Source of the DNA: Paenibacillus harenae
Lineage (GTDB): Bacteria; Bacillota; Bacilli; Paenibacillales; Paenibacillaceae
Direction: 5' to 3'
Assembly (NCBI RefSeq): GCF_030812415.1
Contig: NZ_JAUSST010000005.1
Span: 1 to 64,000 of the forward strand
Length of the DNA stretch: 64,000 nucleotides
Position 1 is the first letter of the stretch, and each line of letters begins with the position of its first letter. The position numbers and the translations under genes are program-made. Of this stretch, positions 1-11,616 are shown one piece after another. The notes under the pieces are model-generated. The model did not search any database. It had not been told where the DNA came from and saw only the letters and a list, made by a program, of their open reading frames with translations.

Positions 1-80
1 GGAATAACTCCGCTCGACTTGCATGTATTAGGCACGCCGCCAGCGTTCGTCCTGAGCCAGGATCAAACTCTCCATAATGG
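1..80 (-). rRNA. 16S rRNA, 5' end only (rest beyond base 1)
   Basis: Read on the minus strand the segment starts with ATGGAGAGTTTGATCCTGGC and continues through the universally conserved region around the 27F primer site and helix 3. Only about 80 nt of the gene are present; it runs leftward out of the window. It is transcribed away from oriC, as usual for rRNA operons, and is preceded on the same strand by a boxA-like leader and an extended -10 promoter. Confidence 0.97.
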
Positions 81-160
81 TGTTTGACTTGCTCAAAAAC
101 ATTTTATTGCTTTAGTAATGAAGCCGAAGCTTCATAACTGGCAGTTTCGCTCGTTGTTCA

Positions 161-174
161 GTTTTCAAAGAACA
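161..174 (-). promoter_or_regulatory. boxA-like rRNA antitermination element in the 16S leader
   Basis: The minus strand reads TGTTCTTTGAAAAC about 80 nt before the 16S gene. This matches the well-known Firmicute rRNA leader boxA-type word (TGCTCTTTGAAAACT), bound by NusB/NusE in antitermination. The function is assigned by family knowledge. Confidence 0.6.
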
Positions 175-221
175 ATCATTTGTCTTTCGTGTCGGCCGTA
201 TGTTTCAGCGGCGACTTAGAT

Positions 222-251
222 AATATATCACAGACGCCTATAGCATTGCAA
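222..251 (-). promoter_or_regulatory. Putative rRNA operon promoter
   Basis: On the minus strand a -35-like TTGCAA (246-251) is followed after 18 nt by the -10-like TATATT (222-227), preceded by TG one base upstream (extended -10). The start point would be near 215, about 135 nt before the 16S gene, with the boxA leader in between. The remaining 260-445 stretch is AT-rich; apart from a tandem copy of a 14-nt word TTTTGATTCTTTAT at 422-449 that overlaps the stop codon of the next gene, I see nothing in it. Confidence 0.5.
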
Positions 252-445
252 GTACTTTTTTGAATTAAATTCGTTTTTTATTGCAAACGAATATCTACCT
301 ATACATTTTTGTTCATTACCCTTTATTTTATTCATCTAACGTAACAAATAAAAACGAGCCTAACACTGCAGTTAATGAGATGTAAACATCCAACATCCAT
401 TAGCAGCAGCAAGGCCCGTATGTTTTGATTCTTTATTTTGATTCT

Positions 446-1519
446 TTATTTCAGTACTTCCTTAATATGAAGCTGCCGTTCGACAGTCAGGTTAACAATG
501 ACGCCGCCAATCGACACCCACGGTCTCGTCGGATGCTTGGCATCCGAGAATACAATTTCGCCGATCCGCCCATCGCTAAGCTTCACGACTGTGCCATTAT
601 GAAATTGCGTCACCTTATTCACAAAGACCGTCACATAAGCCGGGTCAAGCTTGCCGAATGCATCCTCCTGGATTTGCTCCAACACGAGGTAAGGTGATGC
701 TGCCTTTCGGTAGGCTTTGTTAAGCGTCATTGCATGGAAGATGTCCGCTATACTGACTATTTTGGCATAGGGATGAATTTTAGTCGAATCAATGCCTAGG
801 GGATATCCCGACCCGTCCACCTTCTCATGATGCTGTAAAGCGGCCAGCTTAGCGCCTTCATTAAGTGCTGCGACGTTTTTGAGCAACTGATAGCCTAGTA
901 CCGTATGGCGCTTCATCTCTTCCTTTTCTTCGCCCGTTAGCGGGTTAGGCTTGGTCAAGATCTCCTTATCGATACGAATGTTGCCAATATCGTGAAGCAA
1001 GCCCCCAAGTGCGATCTGCATCCAATCCTTCTGCGGGAAACCCGTCCACTGCGCAATCAGGTATGAAGTCATAGCCGACGTAATGCTATTATGAAGCAAA
1101 TAATCACGCTCGTTGAATTGACGAGGCATGAAGGTTAATATTTTGTAGCTTTGAACATGCAGCAGAAGCTTCTCGAGCTGAGACCGTATATCCATGATGG
1201 GTAAGCCTTCACCCGTTACATACGATTCAAACACTTTTCTCAATAACGTCAGCAGCTTCTCATACTCATTCTGAAGGGGAGAAGACTCTGCCTGTTCCGT
1301 TCGCTCCGCTCGAGGCTCTTCTTGCACTTCCTCTTTCGCCTTCGACGTGACCGTTCCGTTATCTACAGCAACCGACGTTACGAGAAATGCCTGCAAAATC
1401 TCAAGTTCCTTCGGCGTAATGATTTTGCCCTTCTGGAACAAAACTCCGCCTAGCGGGGTGAGGACATCTTCTCCGATTTTATCTCCCAGCTTTAACTGGG
1501 ATACATTTACCGCTGCCAT
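446..1519 (-). CDS. HD-GYP domain protein, probable cyclic-di-GMP phosphodiesterase
   Basis: 357 aa. The C-terminal half carries the HD-GYP signature: HD in LLHDIGN, the HHE motif and DGSGYP, followed by ADIFHAMT. Family members hydrolyse c-di-GMP using a bi- or trinuclear metal site. The canonical HDIGK reads HDIGN here, so the conserved Lys is replaced by Asn. The N-terminal part has no domain I recognise. Start chosen at the ATG at 1519 because GGGGAGGGG lies 4 nt upstream; an in-frame ATG six codons earlier lacks this spacing. It lies between gyrA and the rRNA operon, same strand as both. Activity not certain given the Asn substitution. Confidence 0.85.
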   Translation of the reverse strand: MAAVNVSQLKLGDKIGEDVLTPLGGVLFQKGKIITPKELEILQAFLVTSVAVDNGTVTSKAKEEVQEEPRAERTEQAESSPLQNEYEKLLTLLRKVFESYVTGEGLPIMDIRSQLEKLLLHVQSYKILTFMPRQFNERDYLLHNSITSAMTSYLIAQWTGFPQKDWMQIALGGLLHDIGNIRIDKEILTKPNPLTGEEKEEMKRHTVLGYQLLKNVAALNEGAKLAALQHHEKVDGSGYPLGIDSTKIHPYAKIVSIADIFHAMTLNKAYRKAASPYLVLEQIQEDAFGKLDPAYVTVFVNKVTQFHNGTVVKLSDGRIGEIVFSDAKHPTRPWVSIGGVIVNLTVERQLHIKEVLK

Positions 1520-1568
1520 CCATTGTCCCCTCCCCAATGCTTATACTGCATTTGCATGTTATAACCAT

Positions 1569-4049
1569 TTATTCTACTGGTGTCTCGCCGATCTCGTCTT
1601 CGCCTTCTTCAAGCGCATCACTCTCTTCGCTGCGAGCGACACGCGTTACGGTTGCCACCGTATCGTCATCGCGCGTATTAATAAGCTTGACGCCCTGCGT
1701 ATTACGGCCCATCGTCGAGATGCCTTCCATGCTCGTACGGATCAGCGTTCCAAGAGCTGTCATAATCATAAGATCCTCATCGTTCTCAACGACTTTGAGC
1801 GATACGATCGGTCCGTTCTTATCGGTTACGTTAAGCGTCTTGATGCCTTTGCCGCCACGGTTCTGACTCCGATAATCGCCAACAGGCGTACGCTTGCCAT
1901 AACCTTTCGAGGTTACGATCAGTATATCCTTCTCTGGAACGATTACGTCCATATCGATAACGGTATCGTCATCATCGATCTGAATCCCTTTCACGCCCGT
2001 TGCGGAACGTCCCATCGAACGGACATCCTGCTCGGAGAAGCGAATGGACATCCCTTGGGCTGTACCCATGATGATCTCCTGATTGCCGTCAGTCAGCTTC
2101 ACGCCGATCAAATCATCATCCTCGCGAAGCGAGATCGCGATCAAGCCAACGCGGCGGATGTTAATGTAATCGTCGAGCGGCGTTTTCTTAACGACACCCT
2201 GTCTAGTGGCGAAGAACAGATAACGATCCGGATCGAAATCTTGAACAGGGATAACGGCGTTAACCGTCTCGCCTTGTTCGATCTGTATCAAGTTAATAAT
2301 CGGCGTTCCGCGAGCAGTACGGCTGAGATCCGGAATTTCATAAGCCTTAAGCTTATAAACCTTTCCTTTGTTCGTGAAGAACAGCAAGTAATGATGCGTG
2401 TTCGAGACGAACAGATGCTCAACGAAGTCATGTTCCTTCGTATCCATGCCGACTACGCCCTTGCCGCCGCGCTTCTGACTGCGATAAGTCGTTACAGGCA
2501 GACGTTTAATATAGCCTGTATGGGTAATCGAGATAATGACATCCTCGCGAGGAATTAGGTCCTCGTCCAATATTTCATCATCGCTTGCCGTAATCTCGGT
2601 GCGGCGCTCATCGCCGAATCGTTCCTTCACCTCTGCAAGCTCCGTGCTAATAATGTCAAGTACGAGCTGTTCATCGGCAAGAATCGCTTTGAACTCTGCA
2701 ATCTTGCGCAGCAGCTCCGCGTATTCCGCTTCGATCTTCTCGCGTTCCAAGCCTGTCAGACGCTGCAAACGCATGTCCAGAATTGCTTGTGCTTGCTCTA
2801 AGCTAAGAGCGAAGCGCGAGATCAATCCTTCGCGAGCTTCGTCAGTCGTGCGCGAGCTGCGGATCAAGGCAATAACTTCGTCAAGATGGTCCAGCGCAAT
2901 GCGCAATCCTTCCAAAATATGTGCGCGTGCCTCAGCCTTCTTCAGTTCGAATTCCGTACGACGACGAATGACCTCGATCTGATGCTGGAGGTAGTGATAG
3001 AGCATTTCGCGTATATTAAGGGTGCGCGGTTCTCCATTAACGAGCGCCAGCATATTGATACCGAAGTTCGTCTGCAATTGCGTCTGCTTGTATAGATTGT
3101 TCAGTACGACGCTTGGATTAACATCGCGGCGCAATTCGATTACTACACGCATGCCGTTACGATCTGACTCGTCGCGAAGATCGGTAATGCCCTCGATCTT
3201 CTTCTCGCGGACAAGCTCGGCGATCTTCTCTACAAGTCGCGCTTTAATGACTTGATACGGAAGCTCATGCACGATAATGCGTGCCTTGTTGCCATTTTCT
3301 TCAATCGTAGCCCGAGCGCGCATCGTTACCGAGCCGCGGCCCGTCAGATAAGCCTGGCGAATGCCTTGGTAGCCCATCACGAATCCTGCTGTCGGGAAGT
3401 CCGGGCCCTTAATATATTCCATCAACTCGACTGGCGTAATATCCGGATTGCGAATCAATGCTTGCACGCCATCGATGACCTCATTCAAGTTATGAGGCGG
3501 GATGTTCGTAGCCATGCCAACAGCAATACCGGTAACGCCGTTAACGAGAAGGTTAGGGTAACGAGCAGGCAATACGACAGGCTCTTTCTCTTCACCGTCA
3601 TAGTTAGGCGCGAAATCAATCGTTTCTTTGTTAATGTCACGCAGCAGCTCCATCGCAATCTTAGACAGTCTTGCCTCGGTATAACGCATCGCTGCCGCAA
3701 AATCGCCGTCAATCGAACCGAAGTTGCCGTGTCCGTCAACGAGCATATAACGCATGGAGAAATCTTGTGCCATCCTTACCATCGACTCATATACGGCAGA
3801 ATCGCCGTGTGGATGATACTTGCCGATAACTTCGCCTACGATTCTGGCCGATTTCTTATGCGGCTTATCCGGGGACATGCCAAGTTCCGACATCGCGTAC
3901 AAAATACGGCGATGCACCGGCTTCAATCCGTCCCTTACATCGGGAAGCGCACGGCTAACGATGATGCTCATCGCATAATCCATGAATGAATCCCGCATCT
4001 CCGTACCGATATCCCGATCCTTGACTGATAATCGTTGTTCTTCCGCCAT
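1569..4049 (-). CDS. gyrA: DNA gyrase subunit A
   Basis: 826 aa, full length for GyrA. With GyrB it introduces negative supercoils; this subunit holds the DNA-cleaving tyrosine, here Tyr123 in MRYTEARL. The quinolone-resistance region reads [10 protein letters not shown], with Ser84 and Glu88, the wild-type residues of Gram-positive gyrases. The GyrA-box type motif (QKRGGKG) and repeated blade sequences of the C-terminal beta-pinwheel are present, followed by an acidic tail. A good ribosome binding site (GGGAGGTAAATC) precedes the ATG. It is separated from gyrB by an oppositely oriented ATP-grasp gene, and so has its own promoter. Confidence 0.99.
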   Translation of the reverse strand: MAEEQRLSVKDRDIGTEMRDSFMDYAMSIIVSRALPDVRDGLKPVHRRILYAMSELGMSPDKPHKKSARIVGEVIGKYHPHGDSAVYESMVRMAQDFSMRYMLVDGHGNFGSIDGDFAAAMRYTEARLSKIAMELLRDINKETIDFAPNYDGEEKEPVVLPARYPNLLVNGVTGIAVGMATNIPPHNLNEVIDGVQALIRNPDITPVELMEYIKGPDFPTAGFVMGYQGIRQAYLTGRGSVTMRARATIEENGNKARIIVHELPYQVIKARLVEKIAELVREKKIEGITDLRDESDRNGMRVVIELRRDVNPSVVLNNLYKQTQLQTNFGINMLALVNGEPRTLNIREMLYHYLQHQIEVIRRRTEFELKKAEARAHILEGLRIALDHLDEVIALIRSSRTTDEAREGLISRFALSLEQAQAILDMRLQRLTGLEREKIEAEYAELLRKIAEFKAILADEQLVLDIISTELAEVKERFGDERRTEITASDDEILDEDLIPREDVIISITHTGYIKRLPVTTYRSQKRGGKGVVGMDTKEHDFVEHLFVSNTHHYLLFFTNKGKVYKLKAYEIPDLSRTARGTPIINLIQIEQGETVNAVIPVQDFDPDRYLFFATRQGVVKKTPLDDYINIRRVGLIAISLREDDDLIGVKLTDGNQEIIMGTAQGMSIRFSEQDVRSMGRSATGVKGIQIDDDDTVIDMDVIVPEKDILIVTSKGYGKRTPVGDYRSQNRGGKGIKTLNVTDKNGPIVSLKVVENDEDLMIMTALGTLIRTSMEGISTMGRNTQGVKLINTRDDDTVATVTRVARSEESDALEEGEDEIGETPVE

Positions 4050-4097
4050 GATTTACCTCCCTGACGTCATCTATAGCTAGTCCTAATCAACATAACC

Positions 4098-4155
4098 ATT
4101 ATATTACTTTCACAAATAGAGGGCTGCTAAACCCTATTGGCGCAAATAGAGGGCT
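4098..4155 (-). promoter_or_regulatory. Putative gyrA promoter with two upstream direct repeats
   Basis: On the minus strand a perfect TATAAT (4098-4103) lies about 50 nt before the gyrA start, with no recognisable -35. Upstream are two copies of AGCCCTCTATTTG (plus-strand 4113-4125 and 4143-4155) spaced 30 bp apart, the nearer ending 10 nt from the -10, a position that suits an activator or a replacement -35. The rest of the 4050-4443 gap shows no gene; the ORFs across it are shadows. Confidence 0.45.
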
Positions 4156-4443
4156 AATACCTAGCAGGCTAATGCCATGGATTGAATCCGTCCTCTTAGC
4201 GAGCACGAAAATTCCATTCTATTTATTCGGAAAATAGGTGAATTGCCGCTCTCCAGATGCTAAAAACCGCCATAAAATAAACAGACCCAAACTTCATTAT
4301 ACCACTCATTCCAAAGTCTGTCTCCTGCCTCATTGGAAACGGAGAAGCGAATTTACAATCGTCCAACTTCCTCTCCATCGCGTGGAGATCATCGATATCA
4401 TCTTGTAACAAAATAACCGATTCTGTGAAAGGAGATGCGGACG

Positions 4444-5202
4444 TTGACCATTCAGCGCGTTAACAGCAAATGGGCCAAAACGCTCGTCTTGCTCAAATCC
4501 GACTACTTGCGCCAATATATCCCGCTTACGAAGCTGTTCAGCCGCGAAACCGTCTTCCAAATGCTTAACGAATACGGCATGATCTATGTAAAGCCGATTA
4601 ACGGCACGTTCGGCAAAGGCGTCATTCGCGTCGAACGGACGATTGCCTCGAACCGCAGCTATAAGTACCAGCAAGGCACGGACATCCATTACTACGCAAG
4701 TTTCGGTGATCTCTACAACATGCTGCTGCGCCAGAAGAAGAACCGTAAATACATTGTGCAAAAGGGCATTCATCTGCTCCGTCACCAAAAACGACGCTTC
4801 GATATTCGTGTCATGGTTCAAAAAAACTTACACGGCGAGTGGGAAGCGACGGGCATTATCGGACGTCTCGCCCATCCAGCCAAAATCGTTACCAATTATC
4901 ATAGCGGAGGGACTCCGCTCCCTATCGATACGCTAATGTCCGACCATGCCAGCTCGCATGAATTAGCCATCTACAAAAATAGACTTCAGAAGCTAAGCAT
5001 TACGATAGCCAGCCAGTTAGCCGCCGCCTACCCGAATTTGAAGGAAATCGGCGTCGATATCGCCATAGACCATAAGCTCCATCCTTGGATTCTGGAGGTC
5101 AATACGAGGCCCGATCTTCAAATCTTCCGCAAGCTCTCCGACCAGAACGTGTTTCATAAAATGTACCGCTATGCAATTGCCTATGGTCGCTATAAACGCT
5201 AA
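4444..5202 (+). CDS. YheC/YheD-type ATP-grasp family protein
   Basis: 252 aa. Resembles the YheC/YheD (spore-coat associated) ATP-grasp proteins of Bacillaceae: YVKPINGTFGKGVIRV gives the glycine-rich nucleotide loop, FDIRVMVQK the mid-domain motif and EIGVDIAID...WILEVNTRPD the metal-binding end. Substrate unknown. Start set at TTG 4444, nine nt after AAAGGAG; the in-frame ATG at 4435 abuts the Shine-Dalgarno with no spacing. It is the only gene in the left arm transcribed against replication, lying between gyrA and gyrB. Confidence 0.8.
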   Translation: MTIQRVNSKWAKTLVLLKSDYLRQYIPLTKLFSRETVFQMLNEYGMIYVKPINGTFGKGVIRVERTIASNRSYKYQQGTDIHYYASFGDLYNMLLRQKKNRKYIVQKGIHLLRHQKRRFDIRVMVQKNLHGEWEATGIIGRLAHPAKIVTNYHSGGTPLPIDTLMSDHASSHELAIYKNRLQKLSITIASQLAAAYPNLKEIGVDIAIDHKLHPWILEVNTRPDLQIFRKLSDQNVFHKMYRYAIAYGRYKR

Positions 5203-5210
5203 ATAAAAGA

Positions 5211-5243
5211 AATAAGCAGCCTCCTCGCGGATGGCTGCTTATT
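5211..5243. terminator. Bidirectional terminator between the ATP-grasp gene and gyrB
   Basis: AATAAGCAGCC (5211-5221) pairs perfectly with GGCTGCTTATT (5233-5243), 11 bp stem and 11 nt loop. The minus-strand exit continues TCTTTTATTT, a better U-tract than the plus-strand exit. It sits between two convergent genes. Confidence 0.75.
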
Positions 5244-5281
5244 CTAAATGCCTGCCAGTCAAATCCGGAATACCAGAAATG

Positions 5282-7198
<1,917 letters not shown>

Positions 7199-7232
7199 TC
7201 ACTGCTCCTCTCAACTGCTCTTCCTGATCGCC

Positions 7233-7484
7233 TTACCCGTTCGCCGCAAAATGATGTGCTCGTTTCTTCAACGTAGAGGATGATATAGGCGAATAATAAA
7301 TTTTCTGCTTCGTCACGACGATTGACTTCGGATCTTCCTCGCCAATCGTTTCGACATCCTTCCGTTTGCGTGCTCCCGCAACGAATTGCTTGGACAACTT
7401 GGAGGATTGCTCGATCGAAATATCAAAAATGGCTACCAGTTCCGCAGCCCGGATAATTTTCTCGCCGCCCAAATGGATATACAT
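7233..7484 (-). CDS. remB: Extracellular matrix regulatory protein RemB (DUF370 family)
   Basis: 83 aa. Starts MYIHLGGEKIIRAAELVAIF, typical of RemB/YaaB, the DUF370 protein located between recF and gyrB in Bacillales and linked to biofilm matrix gene control. ATG at 7484 follows AGGAGAGGTGG; an upstream in-frame GTG lies inside the Shine-Dalgarno. The protein has a C-terminal basic extension (KKRAHHFA). Confidence 0.9.
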   Translation of the reverse strand: MYIHLGGEKIIRAAELVAIFDISIEQSSKLSKQFVAGARKRKDVETIGEEDPKSIVVTKQKIYYSPISSSTLKKRAHHFAANG

Positions 7485-7511
7485 AACGTCCACCTCTCCT
7501 CTAATAGCGCC

Positions 7512-8621
7512 TTATCTCGTCACTCGGCCCTCTTGCACATGGTAGATGCCGGCATCTTGAAGCTTGGATACATTCACGCTTTCAAGTCCGGTCGTCGTTA
7601 TAAACGTTTGCACTTTACTCTGAAACGTTTCGATGAGCTGCGTCTGCCGATTTTGGTCGAGCTCGGATAAGACGTCATCCAGAAGCAATAGCGGATATTC
7701 ACCGATCTCCTCGTTAATGAGCTCGATCTCTGCCAATTTTAAAGATAAGGCCGTCGTTCGCTGCTGTCCTTGCGAGCCATAGGTTTGCGCTTCCTTGCCG
7801 TTAATGAAAAACGTCAAATCGTCGCGATGCGGCCCCGCCAAAGTCACGCCTCTGCGAATCTCCTGATCTTTCACCTGTGTTAACTTTATCATAAATTGAT
7901 CAAATAAAACAGATTCATCTTGCAGCGCGTCGGTATCGAAGGAGGGGCAATATTCGATCGTGAGCTGCTCTGCGCCGCCTGTAATGCCTGAATGGATTTG
8001 CTCGGCGAACACTTGCAATTTATGTATAAAGTGTTTCCTTTTTTTCATTATTTTAACACCATGCTCCGCAAGCTGCATATTCCATACATCAAGCATCGTC
8101 TGATTAACGCTGCCAGGGCCTGCCGTCTTCAAGTAGTTATTGCGCTGCTGAAGCACTTTGCCGTATTGCTGAAGCGTATGCAAATAACCGGGCTGCACTT
8201 GTCCGATTTCCATGTCCAGAAACCGTCTTCGTACCCCCGGCGTACCTTTTACAATTTCAAGATCTTCAGGCGCGAACATAACGACATTCACCGAACCGAT
8301 GAAGTCGCTTAGCTTGCGCTGCTCCAGCCCGTTGATCCTTGCTTTCTTTCCCTGCTGCGAGAAAGCGAGATCGAGCTTCACCGAGCCGTAGCGCTTGTCC
8401 ACCTCGCAGCTTAGGCGAGCGGAATCGGCTTCCCAGCCGATCAGCTCCTTGTCCTTCGACGTGCGATGCGATTTGGACAGCGCCAATACGAATATCGCTT
8501 CCAGCAAATTCGTCTTGCCTTGGGCGTTAGGCCCGAGAAATATATTTACTTTATTCGGCGTTTGCAGGTCAAGCTGACCGTAATTGCGATAATTTTGCAG
8601 TTGTATGCTCGTTAGAAACAC
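7512..8621 (-). CDS. recF: DNA replication and repair protein RecF
   Basis: 369 aa, normal length. Walker A GPNAQGKTNLLEAI near residue 30, ABC-type signature region and Walker B LLLLDDVLSELDQNRQ. RecF is an SMC-like ATPase that helps load RecA at gaps. Conserved place between the S4-domain gene and remB, and only 27 nt from each neighbour, so probably co-transcribed. Confidence 0.98.
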   Translation of the reverse strand: MFLTSIQLQNYRNYGQLDLQTPNKVNIFLGPNAQGKTNLLEAIFVLALSKSHRTSKDKELIGWEADSARLSCEVDKRYGSVKLDLAFSQQGKKARINGLEQRKLSDFIGSVNVVMFAPEDLEIVKGTPGVRRRFLDMEIGQVQPGYLHTLQQYGKVLQQRNNYLKTAGPGSVNQTMLDVWNMQLAEHGVKIMKKRKHFIHKLQVFAEQIHSGITGGAEQLTIEYCPSFDTDALQDESVLFDQFMIKLTQVKDQEIRRGVTLAGPHRDDLTFFINGKEAQTYGSQGQQRTTALSLKLAEIELINEEIGEYPLLLLDDVLSELDQNRQTQLIETFQSKVQTFITTTGLESVNVSKLQDAGIYHVQEGRVTR

Positions 8622-8648
8622 GCTTCGCCCTCCCGGTCCGTTGATGCA

Positions 8649-8864
8649 TTAGCTTCTAACAACCGTGAAGACGCCGCATCCTTCCACTTCTACGCGATCG
8701 CCGGCATAAAGTTTCCTGCCGCGTCTATTGTCGGCTTCGCCATTAATGTGAACGGCCGTTTCCTGCAGGAAAAACTTCGCTTGTCCACCTGTGGATATAC
8801 AATCCGCCAGCTTCAGAAACTGTCCAAGCGCGATATATTCGGTCTGAATGGAGATTTCCTTCAC
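8649..8864 (-). CDS. yaaA: S4 RNA-binding domain protein YaaA
   Basis: 71 aa; a single S4 domain (LGQFLKLADCISTGGQAKFFLQ, then VHINGEADNRRGRKLYAGDRV). In Bacillus the orthologue between dnaN and recF is implicated in large-subunit ribosome maturation; that role is inferred from position and size. Same strand and tight spacing with dnaN and recF. Confidence 0.92.
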   Translation of the reverse strand: MKEISIQTEYIALGQFLKLADCISTGGQAKFFLQETAVHINGEADNRRGRKLYAGDRVEVEGCGVFTVVRS

Positions 8865-8902
8865 CCTAATGTCTCATTCCCTTCTTCGAAATGGTTTCTC
8901 TT

Positions 8903-10045
8903 CTAGCCGGTCGTACGATACGGCAAAATCACGTACATGCTGTACTCATGGTCAAGCGGACGAATAATGATCGGGCTCATCGCGCCCGTGAAGCCGATGA
9001 ACAATTGCTCGCTGTCGATAACTTTCAGAACATCAAGCATATATTTGGAGTTGAATGCGATCCGCAGCGGCTCGCCATTGAATTGCTTCGCCTCAAGCTG
9101 CTCCGTTACGCGGCCGAGCTCGGTTGAGCTGGACGATATTTCGATGCTGCCATCCTCAAGGGTCATCAAACGAACGATGTTCGTTTTTTCTTCCCGGGAC
9201 ATCAAGTAGGCTCGGTCAATCGCGTCCATCACATTTTTTGTATCCAGAACGAGTTCTGTTTTGAATACATGCGGAATAATTTTAGAAGTGTCGGGATATG
9301 TCCCGTCCAATATACGCGAATAGAACAGCACGTTGCCAATCTTGAACAGCACTTGATTGTCGGCGACAACGATATCGACGAGCGTATTCTGCTCGGGAAC
9401 CAGCTTCGACAGCTCAATAAGCGTTTTGGCAGAAATAACGATATTGCTGAATCGGTATTCCGGATTGGTATCGACTTTTGCTGTACGGCTTGCGAGACGA
9501 TGGCGGTCGGTTGCGACGAACTTAAGCTCGCCCTCAAGCAAATTCCATAATACGCCCGTCAAAATCGGCGTTTGCTCGCTTGTCGATGCCGCAAGCACGG
9601 ATTGGCGAATCATCGCTTTTAACAGATCGCCCGGCATTTGGAACACTTCGTTTTGTTCGATAGAAGGCAGTACCGGGAATTCTTCCGGATCAAGTCCGAC
9701 CATTTGAATTTCGGTAGCGCCCGAACGGATGATCGTTTGGTAATGAGCGCTAACCTCGATACTGACTTGGTCCGAAGGAAGCTTCTTAACGATTTCCACA
9801 AAAAATTTGGCAGGCAGCACGACGTTGCCCGGTTTATCCACATGTGCAATAACGAATTGATCTCTTTCAACAGGTATGAAGCTTTGGATGGAAATATCGG
9901 TGTCGCTTGCTGTCAGCGTTACGCCTTGATGCGTAACTTCAATCTTGATACCGCCGAGAATCGGAATAGTCGGGCGCGAAGACGCTGCTTTGGCAACCTG
10001 TTGGATAGCGTCGTTCAATTCATTTTTTGAGATCGTTAATTTCAT
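8903..10045 (-). CDS. dnaN: DNA polymerase III beta subunit (sliding clamp)
   Basis: 380 aa, the usual size. Begins MKLTISKNELNDAIQQVAKA and carries the three clamp-fold repeats, ending VILPYRTTG. The dimeric ring tethers polymerase to DNA. Start chosen at ATG 10045 because AGGAGTG lies 6-7 nt upstream; the longer reading frame (21 extra codons) has no ribosome binding site. Second gene of the dnaA-dnaN block, with a hairpin between them. Confidence 0.98.
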   Translation of the reverse strand: MKLTISKNELNDAIQQVAKAASSRPTIPILGGIKIEVTHQGVTLTASDTDISIQSFIPVERDQFVIAHVDKPGNVVLPAKFFVEIVKKLPSDQVSIEVSAHYQTIIRSGATEIQMVGLDPEEFPVLPSIEQNEVFQMPGDLLKAMIRQSVLAASTSEQTPILTGVLWNLLEGELKFVATDRHRLASRTAKVDTNPEYRFSNIVISAKTLIELSKLVPEQNTLVDIVVADNQVLFKIGNVLFYSRILDGTYPDTSKIIPHVFKTELVLDTKNVMDAIDRAYLMSREEKTNIVRLMTLEDGSIEISSSSTELGRVTEQLEAKQFNGEPLRIAFNSKYMLDVLKVIDSEQLFIGFTGAMSPIIIRPLDHEYSMYVILPYRTTG

Positions 10046-10212
10046 GGTTACACTCCTAGCGTTCATATAGATTGAGCGTTGCGAAAAATGCGTTTGACCT
10101 GTTTTCAAAAGGCGGCGTTAGCCGTCTATATTTGATGATGTTTATTAAAGATTTTTAGTAGACGTAGTAGTAGGGGCACTGAATATGTGGATAACCCTGC
10201 GGAAACCCGATA

Positions 10213-10257
10213 AAGCAAGCCTATCCACATGTGCATAGCGTGTGCATAGGCTTGCTT
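10213..10257 (-). terminator. Hairpin between dnaA and dnaN carrying DnaA-box-like sequence
   Basis: Arms at 10213-10229 and 10241-10257 pair over 17 positions with one C-C mismatch; loop 11 nt. On the minus strand the exit is only TTTATC, so termination may be partial, consistent with read-through to dnaN. One arm contains CTATCCACA (10221-10229) and a perfect TGTGGATAA lies at 10186-10194, both matching the DnaA box. Confidence 0.5.
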
Positions 10258-10263
10258 GGTTGT

Positions 10264-11616
10264 TCACATATGATTTTTGATCTTTTCGGCTAAATTCTGA
10301 ATGATCTTCGTCAGGTCCTGATCTACCTTAAGCTGCTGCGTAATTTTCTCATGCGCATGGATGACCGTCGTATGATCGCGTCCGCCGAATGCTTCGCCAA
10401 TCTTCGGCAAGGAGTAGTCGGTGAGCTCACGGGACAGGTACATCGCAATTTGGCGCGGATAGGCGATGGCTTTCGTCCGCTTACGGGCCTTGAATTCCTC
10501 CAGGCGCAGTCCATAAAACTCTCCGACCTTCTGCTGGATGTCCTGAATCGTTATCATTCGCGGCCGGCTCGACGGGATAATATCCTTAAGGGCCTCGGCT
10601 GCCAGATGAGACGTTATGTCGGCGTTGATTAAGGACGAATAGGCGACTACGCGGATAAGCGCCCCTTCAAGTTCCCGGATATTCGTATCGATCTGGTTAG
10701 CGATATAGACCATGGCTTCGTTCGGGATATCGAGATTTTCGGCTTTCGCCTTCTTGCGAAGAATGGCGATTCGGGTTTCCAAATCCGGCGGCTGAATGTC
10801 CGTAATAAGTCCCCATTCGAACCGTGAACGCAGCCTCTCCTCCAAGGTCGGAATTTCCTTAGGCGGACGGTCACTTGAGATGACGATCTGCTTTCTTTCC
10901 TCATGCAGCGCGTTGAAGGTATGGAAGAACTCCTCTTGCGTCTGCTCCTTGCCCGCAAGAAATTGAATATCGTCGACGAGCAGTACGTCGATATTGCGGT
11001 ACTTCGTACGGAAGCTCTCGCCCCGGTTGTCACGAATGGCGTTAATGAACTCGTTCGTGAACTTCTCGGAAGATATATAGAGTACTTTCGTATTCGGGTT
11101 ATGGTCCATGATGTAGTGGCCGATCGCATGCATTAAGTGCGTCTTGCCAAGGCCGACGCCACCGTATAGGAACAACGGATTGTAGGCCTTGGCCGGCGCT
11201 TCGGCGACGGCGAGCGATGCCGCATGGGCGAAGCGGTTGTTGGCTCCGATTACAAATGTATCAAACGTATATTTTGGGTTAAGCATATGGCTATGCGTTT
11301 CTTCTTGCGCAGCCGGCGCGTGTACGGCCTTCGGCGGAAACGAAATGATCGGTTCTGCGCTTCGCTGCTCCTCTATTGCGAATCGAACGTCCACCTGCCT
11401 GCCCAAAAATTCAAACAGTGTCATTCTTATGAGCTTGGTATAACGATTCTCCAGCCATTCGACAGCAAAGGTTGTCGGGGCGGTTACTTCAAGCATGGAA
11501 TCATCGACAAAAGAAGCCTTCGTCGCTTTGAACCAGGTGTCAAAGCTCGGTTTGCTTAATTTGGTCTGGATGATTGACAACACTTGCTGCCATAAATCAT
11601 AGGTATGGCTGTCCAC
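10264..11616 (-). CDS. dnaA: Chromosomal replication initiator DnaA
   Basis: 450 aa. Domain I ([22 protein letters not shown]), AAA+ domain III with Walker [16 protein letters not shown] and Walker [10 protein letters not shown], and the DNA-binding signature [15 protein letters not shown] near the C-terminus. It binds the boxes of the adjacent oriC and melts the origin. The start is a GTG, with TAAGGAGTG upstream. First gene of the left arm. Confidence 0.99.
   Translation of the reverse strand: MDSHTYDLWQQVLSIIQTKLSKPSFDTWFKATKASFVDDSMLEVTAPTTFAVEWLENRYTKLIRMTLFEFLGRQVDVRFAIEEQRSAEPIISFPPKAVHAPAAQEETHSHMLNPKYTFDTFVIGANNRFAHAASLAVAEAPAKAYNPLFLYGGVGLGKTHLMHAIGHYIMDHNPNTKVLYISSEKFTNEFINAIRDNRGESFRTKYRNIDVLLVDDIQFLAGKEQTQEEFFHTFNALHEERKQIVISSDRPPKEIPTLEERLRSRFEWGLITDIQPPDLETRIAILRKKAKAENLDIPNEAMVYIANQIDTNIRELEGALIRVVAYSSLINADITSHLAAEALKDIIPSSRPRMITIQDIQQKVGEFYGLRLEEFKARKRTKAIAYPRQIAMYLSRELTDYSLPKIGEAFGGRDHTTVIHAHEKITQQLKVDQDLTKIIQNLAEKIKNHM

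Noticed and set aside
425-697. 90-aa plus-strand frame at the HD-GYP gene end
   Set aside because: Antisense to the HD-GYP gene and begins in an AT-rich tandem repeat.
1347-3989. Long plus-strand frames (up to 403 aa) opposite gyrA
   Set aside because: Shadows of gyrA produced by codon bias; no ribosome binding site and no recognisable domain.
4223-4821. Minus-strand frames of 62 and 163 aa near the ATP-grasp gene
   Set aside because: The larger is a shadow of the ATP-grasp gene and the smaller lies in the gyrA upstream region without a ribosome binding site or family features.
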